Shown here in pieces: positions 8,340 to 15,851 of a stretch of DNA of 64,000 nt. The DNA is from CBDEGK01 sp965237855 (GTDB taxonomy: Bacteria > Pseudomonadota > Gammaproteobacteria > Pseudomonadales > Halieaceae). Location: NCBI GenBank assembly GCA_965237855.1, contig CBDEGK010000001.1:372001-436000 (forward strand), written 5' to 3'. The stretch's first letter is position 1, and the number at the start of each line of letters is the position of its first letter. Below the pieces are notes generated by a model that worked only from the letters and a program-made list of their open reading frames with translations, was not told the DNA's origin and did no database searches. A program made the position numbers and the translations under genes.

Positions 8340-9262
8340 GGGGATGATTACCGACCCTACTCTGCTGTCATACGGCTCGATCAGAGTGGCAGTATTAAAG
8401 ACACTGACCCCGGAGATGCGCGTATAGAGGCAGCAAGTGTCTTCTTCAATGCTTTGGGACCGAACGATAACGCGCTGCTCGCCGCTTTCGCGAGTGATGA
8501 TAGATTAATACCTTTCGACCTTACGTCTTGGGGAAGCTTTGACCAATCATCCTATGACTCGGTCCTGGAGGAATTGAAGGATTTGGAGGGCGGGAATACG
8601 CCACTTTATGATGCGGTCTACTCATTCACCAACAAGGCGGCTGAGGAAGCCCCCAATGCCAATCAGGCCGTGATCGTATTCACTGACGGTGAAGACAGAT
8701 TTTCAGATCACGATCTCTCGGATGCGATTGAAAATGCCCAAATCAAAGGCGTTCAGGTATTCGCGGTTGGTCTCAGCAGTGGTATTGAACAGGCGTCCCT
8801 GCAAAAACTGGCATTTGAAACCGGCGGTAGCTTCATGTTGCCCCCGGATGCCCAAAAACTCGTCAGCCTGTACGGAGCATTGGGGAAACTGCTTGCAGGT
8901 AACACAGACTTCTACCACACATGCTGGTATGTCGTACGGACACCCGATACCTTTGAGGGAAAAAGTGGGTATTTCAAGAATTCCGTCAAAATTACTGGTC
9001 CCAACGATAACATTTCCTCTGTTCCCTTTCTTATTGAGTGGGGGGGAGATAGCTCTGGAGATGATGGCGGATCAGACGATGATGATCCCGGTGGAGATAT
9101 TCCGCCCCCCCCCCAACACCTGATCCCGACGACTGCATTGGTGTTTGTGATGAATCCGACGATACAGAATTTTGTGCGTCGCTTGACTTGCCGCCTGGTT
9201 GTTTTTACGGAGCTGTGATGCCAAAGTTGGACACTGTTGCGTTGAGGATGCCGACAACTTAA
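8340..9262 (+). pseudogene. Same secreted protein, 3' part: VWA domain with poly-C frameshift
   Basis: Codons from 8340 read DDYRPYSAVIRLDQSGSIKD and continue as a von Willebrand factor A domain. The metal-site motif DQSGS, the Thr in GNTPLYDAV and the Asp in FTDGEDRF are present, so the fold should bind a divalent cation. An acidic Asp/Gly/Ser linker follows (about 9040-9100). The annotated frame then runs through ten Cs (9105-9114) into an implausible tail ending at 9218. With 11 Cs it would read TPDPDDCIGVCDESDDTEFC and end at 9262, a better tail. No start codon with a ribosome site precedes the VWA part, so it is a fragment of the gene beginning at 5460. Confidence 0.75.
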
Positions 9263-9548
9263 CAGCGTCGGAGGAGTAGCAATTTGCTCCGTTTGTCCAC
9301 AACCATCTATACCCAACCACCCGGACCTGTGCATGGCGAATTCTTAATTCCCGAATAGTATCAAAAGGTCAGCTATCATTATCCAACCATCTACCGTACT
9401 CCAGTGTCAGGAGCTCGCCCTCTGGCCAGGTCGCGCTTGAGAGTCATTGCTGGTTTCCGCCTTTTCCTTTGCCGCAATGGTAAACCTCCACCAGAGGAGT
9501 AGTCCATGAGTCTGCGGTAATGCCTGAACAATGCCAGCTAATGTGATT

Positions 9549-9577
9549 GCAAGCTGTGAGGAGTTTGACTAGAATGC
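9549..9577 (+). promoter_or_regulatory. Promoter of the truncated tRNA-Thr
   Basis: TTGCAA, a 17-bp spacer and TAGAAT are followed by the GC-rich discriminator GCGCGCC, the same arrangement seen before other stable-RNA and translation genes in the window (TATAATGCGCG before tRNA-Val, TAGAATGCGCGCC before thrS). This suggests a growth-rate-controlled promoter. Between 9263 and 9548 no gene is seen. Confidence 0.6.
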
Positions 9578-9604
9578 GCGCCTTCTTCGATGTAACAGTT
9601 TTTA

Positions 9605-9652
9605 GCTGGTGTAGCTCAGTAGGTAGAGCAGCTGAATTGTAATCAGTTGGTC
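9605..9652 (+). pseudogene. tRNA-Thr (TGT), 5' fragment only
   Basis: The acceptor 5' strand, D-arm (AGCTCAGTAGGTAGAGCA) and anticodon arm (CTGA-ATTGTAA-TCAG, anticodon TGT) of a threonine tRNA are present. The sequence then leaves the tRNA after the variable-loop start. The T-arm, the acceptor 3' strand and CCA are missing, replaced by 8-bp tandem repeats. It cannot make a tRNA. Confidence 0.82.
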
Positions 9653-9684
9653 CTTCATTCCTTCATTCCTTCATTCCTTCATTC
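9653..9684 (+). repeat. Four tandem copies of CTTCATTC
   Basis: Perfect 8-bp unit repeated four times directly at the break point of the tRNA-Thr fragment. It may have arisen by slippage after the tRNA was truncated. Confidence 0.9.
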
Positions 9685-9728
9685 CCCAATTTCCGAATAT
9701 GCCCTTTGAGTCGCCCCTGCCTTTGAGC

Positions 9729-9768
9729 ATAGCAGGCCGCGAACGTCCGCTTTCGGAGTATAGCTGAC
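9729..9768 (+). repeat. REP-like palindromic element
   Basis: CATAGCAGGCCGCGAACGTC followed by CGCTTTCGGAGTATAGCTG matches copies at about 22186-22208 and 23374-23411. It is one half of the paired repeat described at 22186. Confidence 0.7.
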
Positions 9769-9831
9769 GTTGGGCGTAACAAATGCTAGCAGCTGGATTG
9801 GCTGGGCGGTACGCTGGTCTAAACTAAATGA

Positions 9832-9948
9832 ATGACCCCCGAAGAAGAAGCTCTGGTATCGCTACGCAATGAGATGGCCCGCAACCACTGGCAGATGATT
9901 GCTATGGCGGGGGCTGCTCTTTCTGCGAAGCGCTTCACACTTCTGTAG
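9832..9948 (+). CDS. Small open frame, 38 residues, unrecognised
   Basis: The frame reads MTPEEEALVSLRNEMARN and continues through two hydrophobic helices to a TAG stop. It has protein-like composition and could be a remnant of a longer gene, but there is no clear ribosome site and no recognised family. It is listed because it is the only plausible frame between the REP element and the RTX gene. Confidence 0.25.
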   Translation: MTPEEEALVSLRNEMARNHWQMIAMAGAALSAKRFTLL

Positions 9949-10026
9949 CGCTGATTTCGCATAAGTGGAGTGACTCTACTACAATCTAGATCAACGAAAC
10001 TGTGTCTCATCTGGCCAGGAGCGATC

Positions 10027-13000
10027 GTGCCTACATCAATCAGCGACCCCGGTATCATCAGCCTCAATAGTGGCGGCAGTGTATTTGCCACTCACTTCAA
10101 AGACGATCTGTTCGTCGACGACGGCATGGGCAACCTGGTATTGGCGATCACCAGCGGCCACGCCACCCTCAGCGATGGCTTTGCCGGCAGCCTGGCCGTA
10201 TTCATCAACACCTATCCCAACGCAAAAATTGACCTGGGGAGCAACGTCAAGCTGGAAATTGTCGCAGATGCAGACGAACTGATCTTGTTGGGGTTGGCCC
10301 TGAAGGACCAGAACCTGTCGCTGGATGACGTATTTCCCGGCGCTGGCGATCTCAAAGTGGTCATCGATGAACAAGACCCCAATAAGTTAATCCAGCTTAG
10401 CCAGGAGCTGAACCCGGAGTTCTTTGGTATTACCGAGTTCAAAGTCCCGGCAAGCGGCACCTTACAACTGGTGGTCGGATTCTACGATCCCGCGACTGAC
10501 TATACGGTCTACGATGACATTACCCTGATCGGTTCCGGCGACGATATTCGCAAGTTCCTCGAGTCTGAGAGCGAGCTGGAGGTTCCCAGCAGTGTACGCA
10601 ACCTGGTGGATTCACTGGTGGTTACCGGGAGCGCGGTTTACTTCGGCGCACAGGAGTTCGTTAACGACAACTATGCAATCTCGCTGATGGGCACGGTCGA
10701 CAATCAGGCAGAGCTACAGATTAATGGAAACCTGCTAGCACTGCATGACAGCAGTTTTGTTACCGCCCTGGGCAATATAACTGAGGGCAGCTACAGCTTG
10801 ACGTTACTGGACGTATACGACACCGCCACCAATATTACCAACGCCGTCAACGACACCATGGATGGCATTGACCTGGGCACCACCATTCACGGAAAGCTCG
10901 CTTATTACATCCACGAAGTGGAAGCAATCACCGACACAGTTACCCTGTTTGATGGCACCGGCGACTGGCTTTACCTGAAACCCGCCGCGTTGGTCGAGGG
11001 AGGAACTTTTACTGTCAACGGCAACTTCGAAGCCTTTGCTGATGTCATTGATATTAGCAATGCCACGCAGATCTTCGATCTCTTTACCGAAGACAGCAAT
11101 GACCAGGACTTCAGCTTTATCGCTGAGGGCCAAAGTTTTAATTCCCACATCGGCCCCGCCACCAATACAGATGACCGGGTAGATATTCGTATTACATCCG
11201 GTAGCGTCACCATCGAGTTTGACGGCCTGTTGGAAACCAGCAACTACGGTACGCCGGATTTCACCGTGTCTTTCCCGGACACTCTGGGTACCGAAGCAGA
11301 TAGCCTGGCAGCCTTTCATTTCTTCGGTATACCCTTCTACGATGAAATCACGCTGGCTGATTTTAACGACACTGTTCTAATACCCGATACAGAGTTGTCG
11401 CGGTTCGCAGGATTGGCGCTCTACGCAGACTCCAGCACGCTGTGGGACAATGTTCGGAGCATCGAAAATGGCTCTGCCACGGCCCGCGAGCAACTGGTGA
11501 ATTTCGGTGTCAGCACCGATGGCCTGTTCGCACGGCAGCCCGACCTGCTGGTTGATACAGACGACAACTTGAGCTTTATCGCCGCCGACGACCCCTCACC
11601 GGATGTGCTGATTGGCGATGGCGGTGACGACACTCTCACTGGCGGCGGCAATGACACGGTTTCTGGTGGTATTGGCAATGACTCTCTGCTGGGTGGCGAT
11701 GGCGATGACGAGCTGTATGGCGGCTCGGACAATGACATTCTTGACGGCGGCATCGGCGATGACCAGCTCTACGGCGACGATGGCGATGACCATCTCAGCG
11801 GCGATGACGGGGACGATCAACTCTATGGTGAGAGCGGAAACGACACATTGTTGGGCGGCCTGGGCAACGACACTATATACGGCTCAGAAGGCAACGACAT
11901 GTTGGTTGGTGGCATAGGGCATGACACCCTTTACAGCAGCTCCGGCAATGATACGCTTTCTGGAGGCGAAGGTAACGATCAACTCTTCGCCGACGAGGGC
12001 AATGACTCCCTGCTCGGTGGACAAGGCAATGACACTCTCTACGGCGACGAGGGCAATGACACCCTGCTCGGTGGACAAGGCAATGACACTCTCTACGCCG
12101 GCATCGGAAATGACTGGATCGAAGGAGGCACCGGTAACGATATTGTATTTACCAGCTTCTTCGGCGACAACGACTACGACACCGTCTATGCCGGAGACGG
12201 CAGCGATACTATCTTTGGGAGCGATAGTGACGATCTCCTGTTTGGCGAAGGAGATGCGGACACCATCTATGCCGGCGACGGCGTCAACACGATTAGTGGC
12301 GGGGAAGGCAATGATGTTATTTACGGGGGCAGTGAGGACGACTACGCCGCTGGAGATAGTGGCGATGATGTGATCTGGGGTGGAGGTGGCTTCGACACTT
12401 TGGATGGTGGCGACGGTAATGACGTCATCATTGGTGAAGATGGCCCCGATGTGCTTGATGGGGGCTCCGGCGAGGACGTATTCAGCTACACCCGAAAAGC
12501 CCATCTGGGTGACAGCATTCAGAATTTCTCGACCAAAGATGATCGGATCGACCTGGATTTCGGTCTTTTCTCATCTTTCACAACCAGCAGCGCGGCGCCG
12601 TTTTTAACCACTTGGACCTTCCCCACTCCGATGGCGACGCCGGTCACCCACAACGTGATTTACGTTCTTGAGAATCTTCAGAATAACGGCCTGGTCAGCG
12701 CCTTCTACACCTCTGACGGAACCGGCCTGATCAATAGTGGCCCGATCCCCACCGCGATGTTGACCCACTACGGCGTACTCGACAATCCGAAATTGATCTC
12801 GAACAATGTTCTTACCGACACAATGGCCTCTCCATCGACGGCACATACACTTGGATTTCGAAATTTCCTGACTGAGATTTATGTTCCGGTCAGTATTACC
12901 CATACCGTTTCAGCACCACTGAGCAACGGTTATGTCACCAATCCCCAATTTTTTGCCTTTGCTCTAGTGGATACTTCGCTGGGTTCAGATGCGCGCCTGT

Positions 13001-13194
13001 TGATGGCACATATTCAAAATACCAACGGTGGCTACTGGACCGGCACCAAGACGCCGGGCATAAACCTGGGGAGCCGCAATCAACTCACTGCCTTGGAGAT
13101 ATTATCCATCACTACTATCGCCAGCTTTACCAGTGGCAGTTTTGGCAACAATAATCTGGTATTGAACTACTACAACGAGGTGGTCCTCATATAG
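10027..13194 (+). CDS. RTX (haemolysin-type calcium-binding repeat) secreted protein
   Basis: The product has 1055 residues from GTG 10027, chosen because CCAGGAG precedes it; the frame is open from 9970. Residues about 1-525 are beta-rich with no recognised catalytic motif. Residues about 527-815 are a long series of glycine-rich nonapeptides of the GGxGNDxLx type (many GNDTLxGG and GDDxLYG units) that bind calcium and fold into a beta-roll. The last 240 residues begin with the FSY...DSIQNFSTKDDRIDLD cap that usually ends such arrays. There is no N-terminal signal peptide, as expected for type I secretion through a C-terminal signal. No transporter genes are adjacent. Two blocks near 11998-12100 are almost identical DNA repeats, a site for array-length change. 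Confidence 0.88.
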   Translation: MPTSISDPGIISLNSGGSVFATHFKDDLFVDDGMGNLVLAITSGHATLSDGFAGSLAVFINTYPNAKIDLGSNVKLEIVADADELILLGLALKDQNLSLDDVFPGAGDLKVVIDEQDPNKLIQLSQELNPEFFGITEFKVPASGTLQLVVGFYDPATDYTVYDDITLIGSGDDIRKFLESESELEVPSSVRNLVDSLVVTGSAVYFGAQEFVNDNYAISLMGTVDNQAELQINGNLLALHDSSFVTALGNITEGSYSLTLLDVYDTATNITNAVNDTMDGIDLGTTIHGKLAYYIHEVEAITDTVTLFDGTGDWLYLKPAALVEGGTFTVNGNFEAFADVIDISNATQIFDLFTEDSNDQDFSFIAEGQSFNSHIGPATNTDDRVDIRITSGSVTIEFDGLLETSNYGTPDFTVSFPDTLGTEADSLAAFHFFGIPFYDEITLADFNDTVLIPDTELSRFAGLALYADSSTLWDNVRSIENGSATAREQLVNFGVSTDGLFARQPDLLVDTDDNLSFIAADDPSPDVLIGDGGDDTLTGGGNDTVSGGIGNDSLLGGDGDDELYGGSDNDILDGGIGDDQLYGDDGDDHLSGDDGDDQLYGESGNDTLLGGLGNDTIYGSEGNDMLVGGIGHDTLYSSSGNDTLSGGEGNDQLFADEGNDSLLGGQGNDTLYGDEGNDTLLGGQGNDTLYAGIGNDWIEGGTGNDIVFTSFFGDNDYDTVYAGDGSDTIFGSDSDDLLFGEGDADTIYAGDGVNTISGGEGNDVIYGGSEDDYAAGDSGDDVIWGGGGFDTLDGGDGNDVIIGEDGPDVLDGGSGEDVFSYTRKAHLGDSIQNFSTKDDRIDLDFGLFSSFTTSSAAPFLTTWTFPTPMATPVTHNVIYVLENLQNNGLVSAFYTSDGTGLINSGPIPTAMLTHYGVLDNPKLISNNVLTDTMASPSTAHTLGFRNFLTEIYVPVSITHTVSAPLSNGYVTNPQFFAFALVDTSLGSDARLLMAHIQNTNGGYWTGTKTPGINLGSRNQLTALEILSITTIASFTSGSFGNNNLVLNYYNEVVLI

Positions 13195-13687
13195 TCCAGG
13201 CGAGGGTTCTGACAAGTTAATTCACTGCGACCTACGAGCAGCCGTTCATCTGATTGGCATATAGCGTGCGCTGAAATTCATATTTGCTCCTTTTTGTATC
13301 TAAGCGGGTGGGCTGATTGACAGTGGCATCACTCAAGAGCAAACTTGCTTCGGGCTCTGAGCTTGGTTTCGGACGGGGAATTCAACCCCGATCCCGCTTC
13401 CAAGTTCGGAGTTCTTTTCTGAGCCGTTCTTGACTCTCTCCCATGGCAATTGCAGCCGGACGGATTGTAGCCAAGAGCGGCTTTTTCATTTCTGACTTTT
13501 CTTGTGGTTGGACGGGTACACCCATAATCCACATCACGAAATTCCCCCCCCCCTCTCCTGAGAGCGGTAATCGAATAAATATGGGCATACCCCGGCTATT
13601 TTTGGCCCGTCCTGTATATATACTGGACTACTACAATAACCACGCCACACCCATTTGGGGGGTGGGGGCAACAATGAGGACCTGTAA
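13195..13687. other. Intergenic stretch without a convincing gene
   Basis: It holds TGACAAGTTAA (13210-13220), the inverse of the motif at 5300-5310, a run of Cs near 13543-13552, and the second copy of the ~80-bp motif (13587-13667). Open frames here are short, antisense to one another and lack ribosome sites. Confidence 0.5.
13587..13667 (+). repeat. Recurrent ~80-bp intergenic motif, copy 2
   Basis: Ordered matches to 3683-3763 include ATTTTT, CGTCC, TGTATA, ACTAC and CCATTT followed by the G-tract GGGGGGTGGG. It lies directly upstream of the DUF6988-like gene, so a promoter or leader role is possible. Confidence 0.5.
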
Positions 13688-13966
13688 GTGAACTGTCTCC
13701 CTGAGCTGCGCAATACTTTGGCATTTATTGACCCTAGGGTGAATCTGATGGAGGTCCCCAATGAGGAACGGTGTATTTTTGCGGGTGCACTGCTGGATGT
13801 GGTGCACGATCACGCCAAGGGGATCTCGTTGACGTTCGAGCAGAGTTTGTTCGCTTCTGGATACGCGTTAGTACGACCACTGTTCGAGGTATTCATACGC
13901 GCAGCCTGGGTGGTGCACTGTGCAACTGATTCTGAGCTGTCTCATTTCATGTCCAAAGATAAGATT
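13688..13966 (+). pseudogene. DUF6988-like gene, 5' part, split by IS3 copy 2
   Basis: From GTG 13688 (an in-frame TAA lies directly before it, GAGGACC upstream) the frame encodes 93 residues including ALLDVVHDHAKGISLTFEQ and SGYALVRPLFEVFIRAAWV, which resemble the DUF6988 family of unknown function found in many mobile islands. The last codon, ATT, is the target duplication. Removing 13967-15198 and one ATT joins it in frame to 15202-15564, giving a protein of about 213 residues. The product is lost while the IS is present. Confidence 0.75.
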
Positions 13967-13974
13967 TGTTGTGG

Positions 13975-14850
13975 TCAACTAATTCTGGACACTTTGCTTA
14001 AGTTAAATTCGTAGTCCATCGGTGTTTTGTAACCCAGCGTAGAATGCAGCCGCTTCGCGTTGTAATACACTGCCACATACTCTCTGACATCAGCGATCGC
14101 GGCTTCTCGGGTGCGATATATCCGGTCACACGTCCATTCGCGCTTTAGGCTGCTGAAAAATCGTTCAACTGGCGCGTTGTCCCAGCAATTACCTTTTCGG
14201 CTCATGCTCGCTATCATTCCATACTGCTTCAGCAGTGCTTGGTAGGCATAGCTGGCATATTGACTGCCACGATCTGAGTGGTGAATCAGACCTGGCGGTG
14301 GATTTCTAAGGCTTACAGCCATTATCAATGCCCTGATGGCCAGCGCCTTGGTCATGCGGCGATCCATAGACCAGCCAACAACTCGTCGAGAATACAGATC
14401 AATCACCACGGCCAGGTAGATCCAACCCTCCTGAGTCCAAAGGCAAGTAATGTCGGTCCCCCAACACTGATTGGGTGCCGCCGGTGAAAATGCTCGATTC
14501 AGCACATTGTCAGCCACTGGTAATCGATGTTTGCTGTCGGTGGTGACCTTGTATTTACGTTTAGATTTGACGGCGAGGCCCATAGATTTCATGAGCCGTC
14601 TGGCGCGATAACGACCAATGGAGAAGCCTTCTGCAGTAAGTTGACGGCTCAGCCTTCGGCTGCCCATACTCTGTCGAGATTCTGCAAACAGGGATTTCAT
14701 TCGTCGCCTGACAGCCAGTTCTTCGGGACCAATTACCTTCCCTCCTCGGGCTCTCCAGGCGTAGTATGAACTGCGCTTTACACCGATGACCCGGCACAAC
14801 ATTGTTACTGGATATTTGGCGGTATTACATTGCACTAAGGCGTACTTCAC
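13975..14850 (-). CDS. IS3-family transposase OrfB, copy 2
   Basis: 291 residues, differing at a handful of positions from the protein at 382-1257 (for example GTDITCLW for GSDITYLW and NAPVERFF for NSPVERFF). The DDE residues are intact. It overlaps OrfA by 4 bp, with the A6G slippery run in OrfA available for -1 frameshifting. Confidence 0.93.
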   Translation of the reverse strand: MKYALVQCNTAKYPVTMLCRVIGVKRSSYYAWRARGGKVIGPEELAVRRRMKSLFAESRQSMGSRRLSRQLTAEGFSIGRYRARRLMKSMGLAVKSKRKYKVTTDSKHRLPVADNVLNRAFSPAAPNQCWGTDITCLWTQEGWIYLAVVIDLYSRRVVGWSMDRRMTKALAIRALIMAVSLRNPPPGLIHHSDRGSQYASYAYQALLKQYGMIASMSRKGNCWDNAPVERFFSSLKREWTCDRIYRTREAAIADVREYVAVYYNAKRLHSTLGYKTPMDYEFNLSKVSRIS

Positions 14851-15134
14851 TTCATTTCCTTTGCGAAATACGCCGACGCCTTTTTTAGAATTTCTTTCTC
14901 CATTTTGAGCTCTCGAACCTCGCGGCGCAGCCGCTTGAGTTCCTCTTGTTCGTCCTTGGCAAGTGCATTGATGTGGGAATTAGCCTCATGCTCTCGCTTC
15001 CAACGTCCGAGCAGCCCTGGGCCAACATCCAGGCTCCGTGCAGCTGCGGCTATGGTATAGCCCTGCTCAATCACCAATGCCACGGCATCTTGCTTGAAAT
15101 CATCGGGAAAGTTCCGTTTTTGTCTGCTTATCAT
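14847..15134 (-). CDS. IS3-family transposase OrfA, copy 2
   Basis: 95 residues with the same helix-turn-helix and leucine-rich C-terminus as the first copy. Differences are MI for MT at the start and IAAAAR for IVAAAR in the second helix. Few substitutions separate the copies, so both inserted or diverged recently. Confidence 0.93.
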   Translation of the reverse strand: MISRQKRNFPDDFKQDAVALVIEQGYTIAAAARSLDVGPGLLGRWKREHEANSHINALAKDEQEELKRLRREVRELKMEKEILKKASAYFAKEMK

Positions 15135-15198
15135 TGTTCACCTCGTATTTGCTTCTTTACAGTCTATACAAGGTGTCCACTTTTAGTAGACCACAACA

Positions 15199-15564
15199 AT
15201 TCGCTTCGATGGCGAAAGTAAGGATGCATACTTTTCTCAATTGGTGGATGCGGTAGAAAAGGCTAAAGACTGGCCAGATTATTTCTCCGCGTTGAAAAAA
15301 GATAGTTGGGGCGCGCTTAATAGCTACACTCACGGAGGCCGACTCCAGGTGGACAGGCGATTTGATGGCGAGTCCATCCAGCCAAGCCATGAGGTCGAAC
15401 AGATAAGCGGGATTGTGAAGTTTGCAGGTTTAGTGTCTTTCTTAGCTTTCTCAGAGATATTGAGTATGTCGGTAAAAGGTGGCAAAGAGAGTGATCTAGA
15501 GGAGCTTGATAGGATGCTCAGGGTGTGGTGCTACGGTGGCCCCAACTTAGATAAAGATCAGTAA
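15199..15564 (+). pseudogene. DUF6988-like gene, 3' part
   Basis: The continuation of the gene beginning at 13688 reads IRFDGESKDAYFSQLVDAVE, then WGALNSYTHGGRLQVDRRF, a signature of the same family (conserved SYTHGG with Arg-rich follow-up), and ends at 15564. The apparent start at TTG 15241 is an artefact of the insertion. Downstream, 15565-15698 holds AT-rich DNA and a hairpin near the tRNA-Asn, with a possible weak third copy of the ~80-bp motif (GTTTTTAGGCC at 15599). Confidence 0.72.
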
Positions 15565-15698
15565 GTCTTCCTTCTATATATAGGTAAAAATATAAGCGGT
15601 TTTTAGGCCTATTGTTACCTACAGCCTTACCTAGAGGGGGTAAACCCCAGACAAGAAAAAGGCCTGCATCTCTGCAAGCCCCGTCTTTCGTGCTTATA

Positions 15699-15774
15699 TG
15701 GCTCCGCCTGCTGGGCTCGAACCAGCGACCCATTGATTAACAGTCAATTGCTCTACCAACTGAGCTAAGGCGGA
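15699..15774 (-). tRNA. tRNA-Asn (GTT), CCA encoded
   Basis: The minus strand folds as a 76-nt tRNA. Acceptor TCCGCCT pairs with AGGCGGA, the D-arm is AGCTCAGTTGGTAGAGCA, the anticodon loop contains GTT (ACTGTTAATC), the T-arm is GGTTCGAGCCC, and genomic CCA is present. Its 3' end faces the accessory island, so it is a plausible integration site for it. Promoter-like TAATATACGCGG lies upstream on the same strand. Confidence 0.96.
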
Positions 15775-15851
15775 ATGGTAATCGGTCAAGGCCGCGTATA
15801 TTAATGATCGACCCCCTGTCGGTCAATAGCTATTTCGCCCATAATATCGCG

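Larger units (their letters stand above)
13967..15198 (-). mobile_element. IS3-family insertion sequence, copy 2
   Basis: Nearly identical to the copy at 35-1265 but in opposite orientation. Inverted ends TGTTGTGGTC (13967) and GACCACAACA (to 15198) are intact. The 3-bp target duplication is ATT (13964-13966 and 15199-15201). The two copies form a large inverted pair about 13 kb apart, which could support inversion of the island by recombination. Confidence 0.95.

Noticed and set aside
8454..9218. VWA protein called as an independent gene from TTG 8454
   Set aside because: The codons before it encode the VWA metal motif and continue the gene at 5460, and no ribosome site precedes TTG 8454.
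11600..12470. Repetitive DNA resembling a CRISPR array
   Set aside because: The periodicity is 27 bp in frame and encodes RTX nonapeptides; there are no conserved palindromic repeats with unique spacers.
11421..12504. Long antisense frames over the RTX repeat array
   Set aside because: The repetitive Gly-Asp codons on the plus strand create open but low-complexity antisense frames without ribosome sites or homology-like features.
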